NCBI GenBank assembly: GCA_002399435.1 | Contig: DHDO01000047.1 | Span: 1 to 44,451, forward strand | Reading direction: 5' to 3' | Length of the DNA: 44,451 bases | Source of the DNA: Firmicutes bacterium UBA4874 | GTDB taxonomy: Bacteria > Bacillota > Clostridia > Caldicoprobacterales > DTU083 | Shown here: positions 8,431 to 16,826 of the stretch, one piece after another | Layout: every line of letters begins with the position of its first letter | How positions within the stretch are numbered: position 1 is the stretch's first letter | The notes under the pieces: model-generated | Seen by the model: only the letters and a program-made list of their open reading frames with translations | The model's database searches: none | What the model was told of the DNA's origin: nothing | Made by a program: the position numbers and the translations under genes

Positions 8431-9102
8431 ATGTCCATCATTGAAAAGGCCGGCAAGGCGATTGCATCAAAGACAGCTGCTATTTTGAATCTGGACCAGG
8501 ACCATCGGGAAGTTCTGGAATATGGTGCTCTGAATTTTTTGCAAACCTTGTTTACCGTTATTCTGATTGTACTGTTTGGTATTCTGGCCGGATCGTTGCC
8601 GGAGATCCTTGTCCTGTCACTGACAGCTGCCCTGCTGCGTCAGTTTTCCGGAGGAGTGCACGCCACTTCCCCCTATCGCTGTGCGGTACTCAGTGTCCTG
8701 ATCTTCGGAGGACTTTCCCTTCTTGTGAAGTATGACATGGTTTTTTCATCACGGATGCCTGCTCTTCTGTTTCAGGGAGGAGCCCTTGTTTTCATTCTCG
8801 TTTTCCTGTACCGGTACGCACCGGCGGACAGTCCGAACAAAAGGATCAAAAATCCGGATACCATACATCGGCTGAGAAAGTCATCCTTCTTCTTTGTAAT
8901 GGCAGCGGAGCTGCTTACTGCGGTATTATGGGAGGTTCATCTGCAAGCGGACTCGGGAGTGGCACTTCAATTCCTTGTCTGCATACAGCTGGGCATGCTT
9001 TGGCAGGCGCTCAGCATTACCCCGGTCATGCGCCGGGTTATCGGCTGGATGGATTCTCTCTTAATAAAATTCAATCCGTGGAAAGGAGGCGTTCGAGCGT
9101 GA
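8431..9102 (+). CDS. agrB: AgrB-family peptide-processing membrane endopeptidase
   Basis: This 223-residue polytopic membrane protein should cut the AgrD precursor and close the thiolactone ring of a quorum-sensing peptide. The AgrB signature RQFSGGVHATSPYRC is present, and the catalytic pair falls at His77 and Cys84, the same numbers known for the Staphylococcus aureus enzyme. Hydrophobic segments lie at about 37-55, 59-70, 85-100, 109-126, 153-167 and 175-192. The ATG at 8431 has AGGAGAAGG nine bases upstream. Its TGA overlaps the GTG of agrD as GTGA, so the two are translationally coupled. No agrC sensor kinase or agrA regulator follows. Confidence 0.92.
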   Translation: MSIIEKAGKAIASKTAAILNLDQDHREVLEYGALNFLQTLFTVILIVLFGILAGSLPEILVLSLTAALLRQFSGGVHATSPYRCAVLSVLIFGGLSLLVKYDMVFSSRMPALLFQGGALVFILVFLYRYAPADSPNKRIKNPDTIHRLRKSSFFFVMAAELLTAVLWEVHLQADSGVALQFLVCIQLGMLWQALSITPVMRRVIGWMDSLLIKFNPWKGGVRA

Positions 9103-9233
9103 AAAAGTCCATCGTGAAGGCTGCAACCTTATGTGCTGGTTTCCTGACATTCCTTGCCACCATGGCATCTGCTTCTGCATGCTGGATTTGGTTCTATCAA
9201 CCGGAAGAACCCAAAGCCCTGCGCAGGGAATAA
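9099..9233 (+). CDS. agrD: AgrD cyclic lactone autoinducer precursor (44 residues)
   Basis: A GTG start at 9099 overlaps the agrB stop and has GGAGG nine bases upstream. The 44-residue product has the standard layout: a basic amphipathic leader (MKKSIVKAATLCAGF), an Ala/Ser-rich segment, then Ala27-Cys28-Trp-Ile-Trp-Phe-Tyr, and the acidic recognition tail QPEEPKALRRE. The tail and the Cys-Trp core match clostridial cyclic lactone autoinducers. By analogy Cys28 would form a thiolactone with a residue about four positions on, giving a very hydrophobic ring such as Cys-Trp-Ile-Trp-Phe; a six-residue ring ending in Tyr33 is also possible. Secretion and a receptor are inferred. Confidence 0.9.
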   Translation: MKKSIVKAATLCAGFLTFLATMASASACWIWFYQPEEPKALRRE

Positions 9234-9247
9234 CTCCAATCCAAAAT

Positions 9248-9292
9248 GGGACATGCACTGTTGATGTCTTCAGCAGTGCAGGCCCTTTTTTT
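9248..9292 (+). terminator. Rho-independent terminator after agrBD
   Basis: GGGACATGCACTG pairs with CAGTGCAGGCCC across a short loop with few mismatches, followed by TTTTTTT. It ends the agrBD transcript 15 bases after the agrD stop. Confidence 0.85.
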
Positions 9293-9322
9293 ATCAATAG
9301 AAAGGAAAATGAAAAGAGCGGA

Positions 9323-9808
9323 ATGAAACAAACGAATAAGAAAAGCACCAGGTATATATGGATCCTCCCTGTTCTGTGGATGTGCCTCATTTTTGCCTTT
9401 TCCAGTCAGCCGGGGAATGATTCCTCCCGGATGAGCGGGGGAGTCACACGGATCATTGAATCGATAGCAGGATTTTTCAATATCAATACGGGTCGTTTTG
9501 ATTTGCATTTGATTGTAAGAAAATCAGCGCACTTTCTGGAATATGCGATTTTGGGGGCTTTATTTTTTACAGCATTCCATTCGGCTTCCGGAAGACCGTT
9601 TCCCCGGGCCGGCTGGCGGGCAGGCCTCAGGGCACAGGCGGCCGGCATGGGTTATGCGGTGACGGATGAACTGCACCAGTGGTTTGTTCCCGGGCGCAGC
9701 TGCCAGGTCCGGGATATGCTGATTGACAGCTGCGGTGTGTTGCTTGCTGTTTTGATTTGCTGTGCATTTTATCTGGCGAGGGGCAGGCGGCATGCCGAAT
9801 TCCATTGA
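9323..9808 (+). CDS. VanZ-family membrane protein
   Basis: This 161-residue membrane protein carries the VanZ pattern: a first hydrophobic helix near 11-29, an early Phe-Ser-Ser-Gln motif, VRKSAHFLEYAILGALFF, and DELHQWFVPGRSCQVRDMLIDSCGVLL. Four membrane segments are expected. VanZ relatives reduce susceptibility to glycopeptides or lipoglycopeptides in some Gram-positives, but most family members have no defined role. The ATG at 9323 is favoured because the protein then starts just before the first helix; its ribosome site is weak. It lies directly after the agrBD terminator, so co-transcription with agrBD would require read-through. A promoter for the next gene overlaps its stop codon. Confidence 0.87.
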   Translation: MKQTNKKSTRYIWILPVLWMCLIFAFSSQPGNDSSRMSGGVTRIIESIAGFFNINTGRFDLHLIVRKSAHFLEYAILGALFFTAFHSASGRPFPRAGWRAGLRAQAAGMGYAVTDELHQWFVPGRSCQVRDMLIDSCGVLLAVLICCAFYLARGRRHAEFH

Positions 9809-9832
9809 CTTTCCGGGCGATTCCTTTATAAT
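9805..9832 (+). promoter_or_regulatory. Sigma-A promoter for the GH172 gene
   Basis: TTGACT (9805-9810) and a perfect TATAAT (9827-9832) are 16 bases apart. The -35 box overlaps the TGA stop of the VanZ gene. Transcription would start near 9839, about 38 bases before the ATG at 9877. Confidence 0.75.
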
Positions 9833-9876
9833 CTAGTTGAAATCATGTGTTCGTATGGATAAGGAGGAGTCGTATC

Positions 9877-10959
9877 ATGTTTCGTGGAATCGGAACCAAT
9901 ATGGGCAATCTGTTTCTGGCATCCAATGCAAAAACAAGGTCTGTCAGCCCGGAGAACTTTACCGGCGAAAAGGGCGGAGGCGCCAGATGTGAGCCGGCGG
10001 ACGGAACGGCAGGAGGTCCCGCCCGGGAGCTGGGCAAGGGCTGGAAGGTAAACCCTTTCATCCACATAGAGGCCCATGGCACCTTTACTCTGGCAGAGAT
10101 CGACGGGCCGGGCTGTATTTCGCATATCTGGCTGACTCCGGTGGGGAGCTTACGTCATCTGATTCTCCGGATCTATTGGGATGGGCAGGAGATTCCATCT
10201 GTGGAGTGTCCCATCGGTGATTTTTTTGCCTGCGGGTGGGGTGTCTATGCACCGGTGAATTCCCTGGCTGTCTGTGTAAATCCTGGCAGCGCCTTCAACT
10301 GCTACTGGCAGATGCCCTTCCGGAAAGGGTGCAGAATCACTTTGGAGAACCGGACGGATGAGGTGTCCACGATTTATTATCAGATTGACTACTGCCTGAC
10401 GGAGGTACCGGAAGATGCGCTGTATTTCCACGCCCAATTCCGCAGGGTAAATCCTCTGCCCTACAGGGAAGTCTATACCATTCTGGACGGAGTCCGCGGG
10501 AAAGGACAATATGTCGGTGTTTATTTATGTTGGGGCTCCAACAACAATGGCTGGTGGGGAGAAGGAGAAGTCAAATTCTATCTGGATGGGGACCATGCGT
10601 ATCCCACCATTTGCAGTACCGGCACGGAGGACTATTTTTGTGGATCCTATAACTTTGAAAACAAAGCGACTCATCAATATGAAGAGTTTTCCACCGCCTA
10701 TGCCGGATTGCCCCAGGTGATCCGGCCGGACGGCTTGTACAATTCCCAGACCCGATTCGGCATGTACCGCTGGCATATCACGGATCCCATCCGTTTTGAA
10801 ACGGATCTCAGGGTTACGGTTCAGGCATTGGGCTGGAGAAGCGGCGGCCGTTATCTGCCCCTGCAGGACGACATTTCTTCCGTTGCGTACTGGTATCAGA
10901 CTCTTCCGGCGGAGAAATTTCCACCTTTGCCGGATGACGACGCACTGGAGATTATCTGA
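9877..10959 (+). CDS. GH172 (DUF2961) glycoside hydrolase
   Basis: This 360-residue protein matches the DUF2961 family, now GH172, whose studied members act on fructofuranosyl or arabinofuranosyl linkages, including difructose dianhydride and D-arabinan. The diagnostic C-terminal stretch CSTGTEDYFCGSYNF holds the acidic residue Glu251, in the conserved TGTEDY position. Other family segments are GPGCISHIWLT and the SVECPIGDFFACGWG loop. The ATG at 9877 follows AAGGAGGAG by seven bases; a longer in-frame reading has no ribosome site. There is no signal peptide, so it should act on imported oligosaccharides. It precedes the alpha-mannosidase by about 100 bases and is probably co-transcribed with it. 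The real linkage it cuts is not predictable here. Confidence 0.88.
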   Translation: MFRGIGTNMGNLFLASNAKTRSVSPENFTGEKGGGARCEPADGTAGGPARELGKGWKVNPFIHIEAHGTFTLAEIDGPGCISHIWLTPVGSLRHLILRIYWDGQEIPSVECPIGDFFACGWGVYAPVNSLAVCVNPGSAFNCYWQMPFRKGCRITLENRTDEVSTIYYQIDYCLTEVPEDALYFHAQFRRVNPLPYREVYTILDGVRGKGQYVGVYLCWGSNNNGWWGEGEVKFYLDGDHAYPTICSTGTEDYFCGSYNFENKATHQYEEFSTAYAGLPQVIRPDGLYNSQTRFGMYRWHITDPIRFETDLRVTVQALGWRSGGRYLPLQDDISSVAYWYQTLPAEKFPPLPDDDALEII

Positions 10960-11008
10960 TGGTACTTCCGTACCTGTTATGTTATGATATATTGGATTCA
11001 ATCAGAAA

Positions 11009-11038
11009 GATCCCCGTTCCCGCTACGGAGCGGGGATC
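11009..11038. other. Strong GC-rich stem-loop between the GH172 and GH38 genes
   Basis: GATCCCCG-TTCC pairs with GGAG-CGGGGATC in a 12-bp stem with one G-U pair and a six-base loop. No T tract follows on the plus strand, so it is not a standard terminator. It more likely protects or separates parts of the two-gene mRNA. Confidence 0.6.
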
Positions 11039-11059
11039 AAAACAAGGAAGGGGCAAATC

Positions 11060-14000
11060 ATGTTTTTTGTAATGGAGCGCACCAGAAAAGTGATGGAAGA
11101 ATTGATGCGCCAGATGTTTTTGGATGCGGCGGAAATCCGGTCCTTTCAAATGAAAGCAGGGCATTTTCAGACTCTGAAGGACGCGGAGCAGGATCCCTCT
11201 CCGTGGCAGGATTATCAAACCGGCGGCAGCTGGGGGGGCCGGGGTGTCCATGCCTGGTTTCGGACGGCTTTTCAGATGCCGGAACCATTGGATGGACGTA
11301 CAGCAGTGATCCGGATCCAGACGGGAGGCAGCGGCTGGGGCGCGGGGAATCCTCAGTTGCTGCTGTATGTAAATGGTGAGATTGTCCAGGGGGTGGACGG
11401 GAATCACAAAGAAGTAATTCTGGATCATTCTGCCGTGAAGGGGACGACAGTTCAGATTGATCTTTCTGCATACACCGACGGGATGGACGATTTGAAACTG
11501 ACTGTCGCTGCACTGGAGGAAAACGTAAAGGATCTGTGGTTTGATCTCTCCGTACCGCTGGAGATTGCCGACCGGCTGGATGAAAATGATAAAAACCGGG
11601 TGGATATCCTGAACGCCTTGAACGATACGGTGAATCTGCTGGACCTGCGTAAACCCGGCTCTTCGGATTTTTATCAATCCGTGGAACGGGCACTGAAGTT
11701 TATGGAGTCGGAGTTTTATGAGAAAAAGTGTGGGCAGGAGGATGTCGTCGCCACCTGCGTCGGGCATACCCATATAGATGTAGCATGGCTGTGGACCCTT
11801 GCCCAGACCAGGGAAAAGACAGCCCGGAGCTTTTCCACCGTGCTGAAGCTGATGAAGGAATATCCGGAATACCTGTTTATGTCCAGCCAGCCTCAGTTGT
11901 ATCAGTTCTTAAAGGAAGATCATCCGGAAGTCTATGAAAAAGTGAAAGAGCGGGTCCGGGAAGGCCGATGGGAGCCGGAAGGCGCCATGTGGCTGGAAGC
12001 GGACTGCAATCTCACTTCCGGGGAATCCCTGGTTCGTCAGATTCTTTTCGGCACCCGGTTTTTCAAAAGGGAGTTCGGCGTAACAAATGAAATCCTGTGG
12101 CTTCCGGATGTGTTTGGTTACAGTGCCGCTCTTCCCCAGATTATGAAAAAATCGGGTATCCGGTACTTTACGACGACCAAGATTGCCTGGAACCAGTTCA
12201 ATAAGGTTCCCTACGATACTTTTATGTGGAAAGGAATTGACGGTTCGGAAATTCTTACCCATTTTGTCACGACATGTGATTACCAGAAGGAGATTAAATC
12301 CCACTTTACCACTTACAACGGATATCTGAATCCGTCCCAGGTCATGGGCGCCTGGCAGAGATATCAGCAGAAAGAAATCAACAATGATGTTTTGATTTCC
12401 TTCGGCCATGGAGACGGAGGCGGAGGTCCGACCATTGATATGCTGGAAAATGGCAGGAGGATGGCAAAGGGAATTCCCGGCTGTCCGAAGGTGGAGATGG
12501 GAACGGCCCGGGACTATTTTCATAAATTGGAGAAAACGGTGAGCGGGAATCGGCACCTTCCCAAATGGGTGGGGGAGCTGTATCTGGAATATCATCGGGG
12601 AACCTATACTTCCATGGCAAAGAACAAGCGGTTCAATCGCAAAAGTGAATTGCTGTATCAGGATGTGGAGATGCTCTCTTCCCTTTGCAGCGCTTTTGGC
12701 GGGGAGTATCCGCAGGACCGGATCAACCGGGGCTGGGAAAAGATCCTTTTGAACCAGTTCCATGACATTATACCGGGGTCCGCCATTTATGAGGTATATC
12801 AGGATTCCCACAGACAATATGAAAAGATTCTGGCAAATGGCCGGGAACTGCTGCATGCATCCCTTCAGTTCCTCGCCGGTCATATCCGTCCAAAGGATCC
12901 GCAGAAGGGCCTTACGCTGGCTGTATTCAACACCCTGTCCTTTCCCCGGGACGATATGGCATCCTTTGCCCTGCCCGAAGGCATGAAGAATCCTGAAATA
13001 CGGGACGAAGACGAAGCGGTTGTTCCGCTTCAGATCATAAAGGATGCGAATGTGGACAGAGCGCTTGTCTATGTAAAGAATATTCCGGCCAAGGGATATC
13101 GGGCTTTCCAGGTGCGGGAGGCATCCGGATCGGATACCGGGAAGAAGGAGAAGGCAGTCCTCCATGACGATGGGATGACCATAACGAAAAACCGCATGGA
13201 AAATTCCTTTTTCCGTTTGGAACTGGATGAGAAAGGAACCATTGTCTCTCTGTTTGACAAAAAGAATGAGCGGCAGGTCCTTCAGGGGAAGGAAAGAGGC
13301 AATGTAATACAGGCTTTCGAGGATCGTCCCATGAGTTTTGATAACTGGGACATTGATATCTACTACCAGGAGAAAATGTGGGAAGTGGACGATGTGCAGG
13401 GCATGGAAGTCCTGGAAGCCGGGCCGATCCGGGGCAGACTTCGTATTACGAAGAAATTTCTGGACTCCACGATCGTACAGGATATGATCCTGTATCGGGA
13501 CATTCCGAGGATCGATTTTCAAACCCATGTGGACTGGAAGGAGGACCGGATCCTGCTGAAAGCGGCTTTTCCCGTGGATGTGCATTCTGACAAGGCGACG
13601 TATGAGATTCAGTTTGGAAACGTGGAAAGGCCCACGCACTGGAATACCTCCTGGGATACGGCACGGTTTGAAGTATGCGCGCAGAAATGGGCGGATTTGT
13701 CGGAGGACGGTTACGGCGTCAGCCTGCTGAATGACTGCAAATATGGTCATGATATCCGGGACGGCAATATGCGCCTGACTCTTTTGAAATCCGGCATGGA
13801 TCCGAATCCGAAGGCGGACCGGGGTGAGCATGAGTTTACTTATTCTTTATATCCCCATGCGGAAAGCTGGAGGGAGGGAGGCACCGTACCGATGGCTTAT
13901 CGTTTGAATGTACCCCTGCACACGGCGATTTGCCGGGGAGACAGCAGCAACGGCAGTGAAGTGCTGCCAGGCAGCCTCTCCATGATCAAGGCGGACTGCC

Positions 14001-14242
14001 CCAATGTGATGATCGATACGGTTAAAAAAGCAGAAGACAGCGGAGCGATCGTCGTTCGGATGTATGAATGCTACAACCGGAGAAGTAAGGTGAACCTGAC
14101 GTTCTTCAAGGATCTGGAGGAAGTCACCGAGTGCGACCTGATGGAAAAGCCCCTGACGAAGATCCCGGTGAAGGGCGGCAGTTTCTCCTTTGAAATACGG
14201 CCGTATGAAATCAGGACTTTTTTGCTGAAGGTGAAAAAATAG
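11060..14242 (+). CDS. Alpha-mannosidase, GH38
   Basis: This 1060-residue protein should remove alpha-linked mannose from imported glycans, in the cytoplasm since no signal peptide is present. The GH38 zinc-site motif CVGHTHIDVAWLW supplies His236, His238 and Asp240. The catalytic nucleophile is Asp350 in WLPDVFGYS. Other family segments are EGAMWLEADCNL, GHGDGGGGPT, and NQFHDIIPGSAI in the middle domain. The first 200 residues form a beta-rich N-terminal domain, and from about 700 on lies the usual C-terminal beta-sandwich. Length fits bacterial GH38 enzymes. The ATG at 11060 has GGAAGGGG upstream. The GH172 gene before it suggests joint action on one heteroglycan. Confidence 0.93.
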   Translation: MFFVMERTRKVMEELMRQMFLDAAEIRSFQMKAGHFQTLKDAEQDPSPWQDYQTGGSWGGRGVHAWFRTAFQMPEPLDGRTAVIRIQTGGSGWGAGNPQLLLYVNGEIVQGVDGNHKEVILDHSAVKGTTVQIDLSAYTDGMDDLKLTVAALEENVKDLWFDLSVPLEIADRLDENDKNRVDILNALNDTVNLLDLRKPGSSDFYQSVERALKFMESEFYEKKCGQEDVVATCVGHTHIDVAWLWTLAQTREKTARSFSTVLKLMKEYPEYLFMSSQPQLYQFLKEDHPEVYEKVKERVREGRWEPEGAMWLEADCNLTSGESLVRQILFGTRFFKREFGVTNEILWLPDVFGYSAALPQIMKKSGIRYFTTTKIAWNQFNKVPYDTFMWKGIDGSEILTHFVTTCDYQKEIKSHFTTYNGYLNPSQVMGAWQRYQQKEINNDVLISFGHGDGGGGPTIDMLENGRRMAKGIPGCPKVEMGTARDYFHKLEKTVSGNRHLPKWVGELYLEYHRGTYTSMAKNKRFNRKSELLYQDVEMLSSLCSAFGGEYPQDRINRGWEKILLNQFHDIIPGSAIYEVYQDSHRQYEKILANGRELLHASLQFLAGHIRPKDPQKGLTLAVFNTLSFPRDDMASFALPEGMKNPEIRDEDEAVVPLQIIKDANVDRALVYVKNIPAKGYRAFQVREASGSDTGKKEKAVLHDDGMTITKNRMENSFFRLELDEKGTIVSLFDKKNERQVLQGKERGNVIQAFEDRPMSFDNWDIDIYYQEKMWEVDDVQGMEVLEAGPIRGRLRITKKFLDSTIVQDMILYRDIPRIDFQTHVDWKEDRILLKAAFPVDVHSDKATYEIQFGNVERPTHWNTSWDTARFEVCAQKWADLSEDGYGVSLLNDCKYGHDIRDGNMRLTLLKSGMDPNPKADRGEHEFTYSLYPHAESWREGGTVPMAYRLNVPLHTAICRGDSSNGSEVLPGSLSMIKADCPNVMIDTVKKAEDSGAIVVRMYECYNRRSKVNLTFFKDLEEVTECDLMEKPLTKIPVKGGSFSFEIRPYEIRTFLLKVKK

Positions 14243-14442
14243 AAGAAAACGGTTTAATTCTCTTATTTCTGTTTCAGCCTCCGAAATTAGGTGATATATA
14301 ATAATCAGGGAAGAGACTATAGGAATGAGGATGCAGAAGGAGGAGCGCTCTTCCATAGCCGATAAAGAGGAATAAGAGAAGAGACAAAAGGATAATATAC
14401 CGGAAATCAGAGTTGCAAAATGAGAGAAAGGATGTGCAGGGA

Positions 14443-15270
14443 ATGCTGAACAGTCTGACCAGTACTGTAACTTTGCAGAATGGCGTCAAAATGCCCGTCA
14501 TGGGGCTTGGCGTGTGGCAGGCAAAAGACGGCCGGGAGGTGGAAAGCGCTGTAAAATATGCCGTGGAAGCCGGGTATCGGGCCATTGATACAGCTGCGGC
14601 CTACGGCAATGAAGAGGGAGTCGGCATCGGGATCCGGGACTGCGGAGTGCCGCGGAAAGAGCTGTTTGTTACGACAAAACTGTGGAACGGGGATCAGGGA
14701 TATGATTCTGCCCTGAAGGCGTTTGACCGCAGTATGGAAAAGCTGAAGCTGGATTATCTGGATCTGTATCTGATCCACTGGCCAGTGAAGGGAAAATACA
14801 AGGATTCCTGGCGCGCCATGGAAAAATTATATGAAGATGGACGTGTCCGGGCAATCGGAGTGTGCAATTTTCATCCCCATCATCTGGATGATCTGATGGA
14901 AACCGCTCATGTTATTCCCATGGTGGACCAGGTGGAGTTTCATCCGCTGCTGACTCAGGTGGAATTGCGCAGGTTTTGCAAGAACAAAAAAATACAGATG
15001 GAAGCATACAGTCCGCTGCTGCATGGGCATCTGGATCAGCCTGTTCTGAAGCAGCTGGGAGAAAAATACGGAAAATCACCGGCACAGATCATACTGCGCT
15101 GGGATCTGCAAAATGGAGTTGTTACCATTCCAAAATCCGTTCATAAGGATCGGATTATCGAGAATTCCAACGTATTTGATTTTGAATTATCGCAGGAGGA
15201 CATGGATACCATCAGCGACTTGAACCAAAATTACCGGACTGGCAGCGATCCGGATCACTTTGACTTTTAA
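14443..15270 (+). CDS. Aldo/keto reductase
   Basis: This 275-residue NAD(P)H-dependent oxidoreductase reduces carbonyl groups of sugars or small aldehydes. It shows the AKR tetrad: Asp and Tyr in AIDTAAAYGNEEGVG, Lys in TTKLWN, and His in LIHWPVKG, plus IGVCNFHPHHL, VEFHPLLTQ and the cofactor segment IPKSVHKDRI. It resembles the AKR5-type 2,5-diketo-gluconate/glyoxal reductase group. The ATG at 14443 has AAAGGA ten bases upstream; a longer reading from a TTG at 14413 has no ribosome site. About 200 purine-rich bases, without a recognisable gene, separate it from the mannosidase. A strong terminator follows. Its physiological substrate is unknown. Confidence 0.9.
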   Translation: MLNSLTSTVTLQNGVKMPVMGLGVWQAKDGREVESAVKYAVEAGYRAIDTAAAYGNEEGVGIGIRDCGVPRKELFVTTKLWNGDQGYDSALKAFDRSMEKLKLDYLDLYLIHWPVKGKYKDSWRAMEKLYEDGRVRAIGVCNFHPHHLDDLMETAHVIPMVDQVEFHPLLTQVELRRFCKNKKIQMEAYSPLLHGHLDQPVLKQLGEKYGKSPAQIILRWDLQNGVVTIPKSVHKDRIIENSNVFDFELSQEDMDTISDLNQNYRTGSDPDHFDF

Positions 15271-15345
15271 CAGACGTGTTGGAATTTTTCCCTCTTCCCT
15301 ATAGGTGAGAGAGGAAGACGAATATCGCCTCAACTGACTTTTTTG

Positions 15346-15383
15346 AAATAATCATCCTGTTCCCGCAGGGTGATTATTTTTTT
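15346..15383 (+). terminator. Rho-independent terminator after the aldo/keto reductase
   Basis: AAATAATCA-CCTG pairs with CAGG-TGATTATTT around a small loop, followed by a run of T. It marks the end of the transcript that includes the aldo/keto reductase. Confidence 0.85.
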
Positions 15384-15460
15384 AAAAAGCTAATTCAGGA
15401 TACTTGCTCATTCCCTATTACCCCATACCTAACTTTTTCATTTTTGGGTAAAATACAGGC

Positions 15461-15859
15461 ATGTTGAAAAGATTTATTTTATATGGCTTTTCCGGCTGGG
15501 GAATTGAAATCATATGGACGGGGCTGGGTTCCCTGCTTCAGGGAAACTACAAGCTTTCCGGGCATTCCAGCATCTGGATGTTTTTTATTTATGGATGTGC
15601 CGTATTCCTTGAAGGGATCCATGATCGCATTGCTCATTTGCCATGGGAAATCCGGGGACTGATCTGGGTGCTGCTGATTTACTGTATTGAATACATCAGC
15701 GGTTTTTTGATGGATCTGTTTGGGATCTGCCCCTGGCATTATACAGGAAAGTTTGCAATGAACGGCTATATCAATTTCTCCTTTGCACCGGCATGGTTTG
15801 TGGCAGGTCTTCTTTTTGAGCGCTTTCACAAAAGCCTGGATGAGCTTGGTATTGCCTGA
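15461..15859 (+). CDS. Small membrane protein, CmpB-type putative ABC permease family
   Basis: This 132-residue protein has about four hydrophobic segments (near 5-22, 38-52, 65-88 and 108-124). The stretch GICPWHYTGKFAMNGYINFSFAPAWFVAGLLFE matches what I remember of the CmpB-like family, where a Pro-Trp-x-Tyr motif and an Asn-Gly-x-Ile segment are conserved. The family is called a putative ABC transporter permease, but without experimental support. The ATG at 15461 has no good ribosome site, only CAGG, and a TAAAAT box ends about seven bases before it, so a leaderless or poorly translated message is possible. The gene stands alone between a terminator and the next promoter. Confidence 0.65.
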   Translation: MLKRFILYGFSGWGIEIIWTGLGSLLQGNYKLSGHSSIWMFFIYGCAVFLEGIHDRIAHLPWEIRGLIWVLLIYCIEYISGFLMDLFGICPWHYTGKFAMNGYINFSFAPAWFVAGLLFERFHKSLDELGIA

Positions 15860-15887
15860 AGGGAACTGGACATAACCGGATTTTACC

Positions 15888-15916
15888 TTGTGGTATTCTG
15901 GAAAATAAACTATAAT
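15888..15916 (+). promoter_or_regulatory. Sigma-A promoter for the TIM-barrel gene at 15958
   Basis: TTGTGG (15888-15893) and a perfect TATAAT (15911-15916) are 17 bases apart, and the start codon is about 40 bases downstream. Confidence 0.7.
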
Positions 15917-15957
15917 ATGCACAGGACGAATTGTATACGCCAAGAGGAGGGTGCCAG

Positions 15958-16764
15958 ATGAAGTTTTCGTTTACCACATTGTCCTGTCCGGAATGGACCT
16001 GGGAGAAAATCCTGGAGGAAGCGGGCCGTCTTGGTTACGACGGGATAGAGATCCGCGGGCTGGAGGGGGAAATGTTCCTCCCCAAAGCAAGACCTTTTCT
16101 CCCGGAAAACCTGGAGAAGACCAAAAAGGATTTGCAGCAGCAGGGGCTGGAGATTATCTGTCTGGATACTTCATGCAGTCTTCACGACGAATCGAGGTAC
16201 CAGGCGAACATGGAGGAAGGCAAGGCGACCATCGATCTTGCCCGGGAGCTTGGAGTGCCGTACATACGTGTATTTGGAAACAATATTCCGAATCCGTACG
16301 AAAAGCAGCAGTCCATCCTTTGGGTGGCCAAATGTCTGGAGGAGCTGGGAGAATACGCGGAAGATAAGGATGTCTGCGTCCTGATCGAAACCCATGGGGA
16401 TTTTGCAGCATCTGATGATCTTTCTGCCGTCCTGTCTCATACTCACAGCCCGGCAATCGGGGTGCTGTGGGATGTCAACCATCCTTACAAGGCTTTCGGC
16501 GAGCCCATGGCTGTGACCTATGACCGATTGGGAAAATATATCCGACATACCCATTACAAGGATTCCAGGGGGAAGGGGCCCCATGCAAAGTTGTGTCTGG
16601 TGGGCGAAGGGGATCTGCCCATTGGGGAAAGTCTGGAAATCCTGAAACAGCATCACTATGACGGGTACCTGTCGCTGGAATGGGAAAAGAAATGGCATCC
16701 GGATCTTGAGGAGCCGGAAATCGCCGTTCCCTCTTTTATTTCCTATATGAAAACGTTGATTTGA
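15958..16764 (+). CDS. Sugar phosphate isomerase/epimerase (TIM barrel), second copy type
   Basis: This 268-residue protein is of the same TIM-barrel superfamily as the product at 4147, but clearly a different subfamily. Supporting segments are YDGIEIRGLEGE near 33, IICLDTSCSLHD near 67, the glutamate of VLIETHGDF near 145, IGVLWDVNHPY near 170, IRHTHYKDSRG near 195 and YDGYLSLEWEKKW near 240. The two acidic residues and the histidines in these strands are likely metal ligands. The ATG at 15958 follows GAGGAGGG. It has its own promoter, is followed by a repeat array and then a terminator, and so is probably monocistronic. Substrate unknown. Confidence 0.85.
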   Translation: MKFSFTTLSCPEWTWEKILEEAGRLGYDGIEIRGLEGEMFLPKARPFLPENLEKTKKDLQQQGLEIICLDTSCSLHDESRYQANMEEGKATIDLARELGVPYIRVFGNNIPNPYEKQQSILWVAKCLEELGEYAEDKDVCVLIETHGDFAASDDLSAVLSHTHSPAIGVLWDVNHPYKAFGEPMAVTYDRLGKYIRHTHYKDSRGKGPHAKLCLVGEGDLPIGESLEILKQHHYDGYLSLEWEKKWHPDLEEPEIAVPSFISYMKTLI

Positions 16765-16826
16765 TCTCGTAAAAGGCGAAGGTCCGGAAGTAAGCAATGC
16801 TTGTAAAATAATTGAAGATATCGTGT

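Noticed and set aside
11009..11038. Hairpin as a transcription terminator between GH172 and GH38
   Set aside because: The stem is strong, but AAAACAAGG follows in place of a T tract.
10960..11059. Possible separate promoter for the alpha-mannosidase (TATGAT at 10983)
   Set aside because: No acceptable -35 box stands 15-19 bases upstream, so read-through from the GH172 promoter is the simpler reading.
11909..13831. Long minus-strand open frame of about 640 codons inside the alpha-mannosidase gene
   Set aside because: Same reason: antisense shadow of a certain GH38 gene, without start signals or domains. Similar shadows over ugd, kbl, topB and the second solute-binding gene were also dropped.
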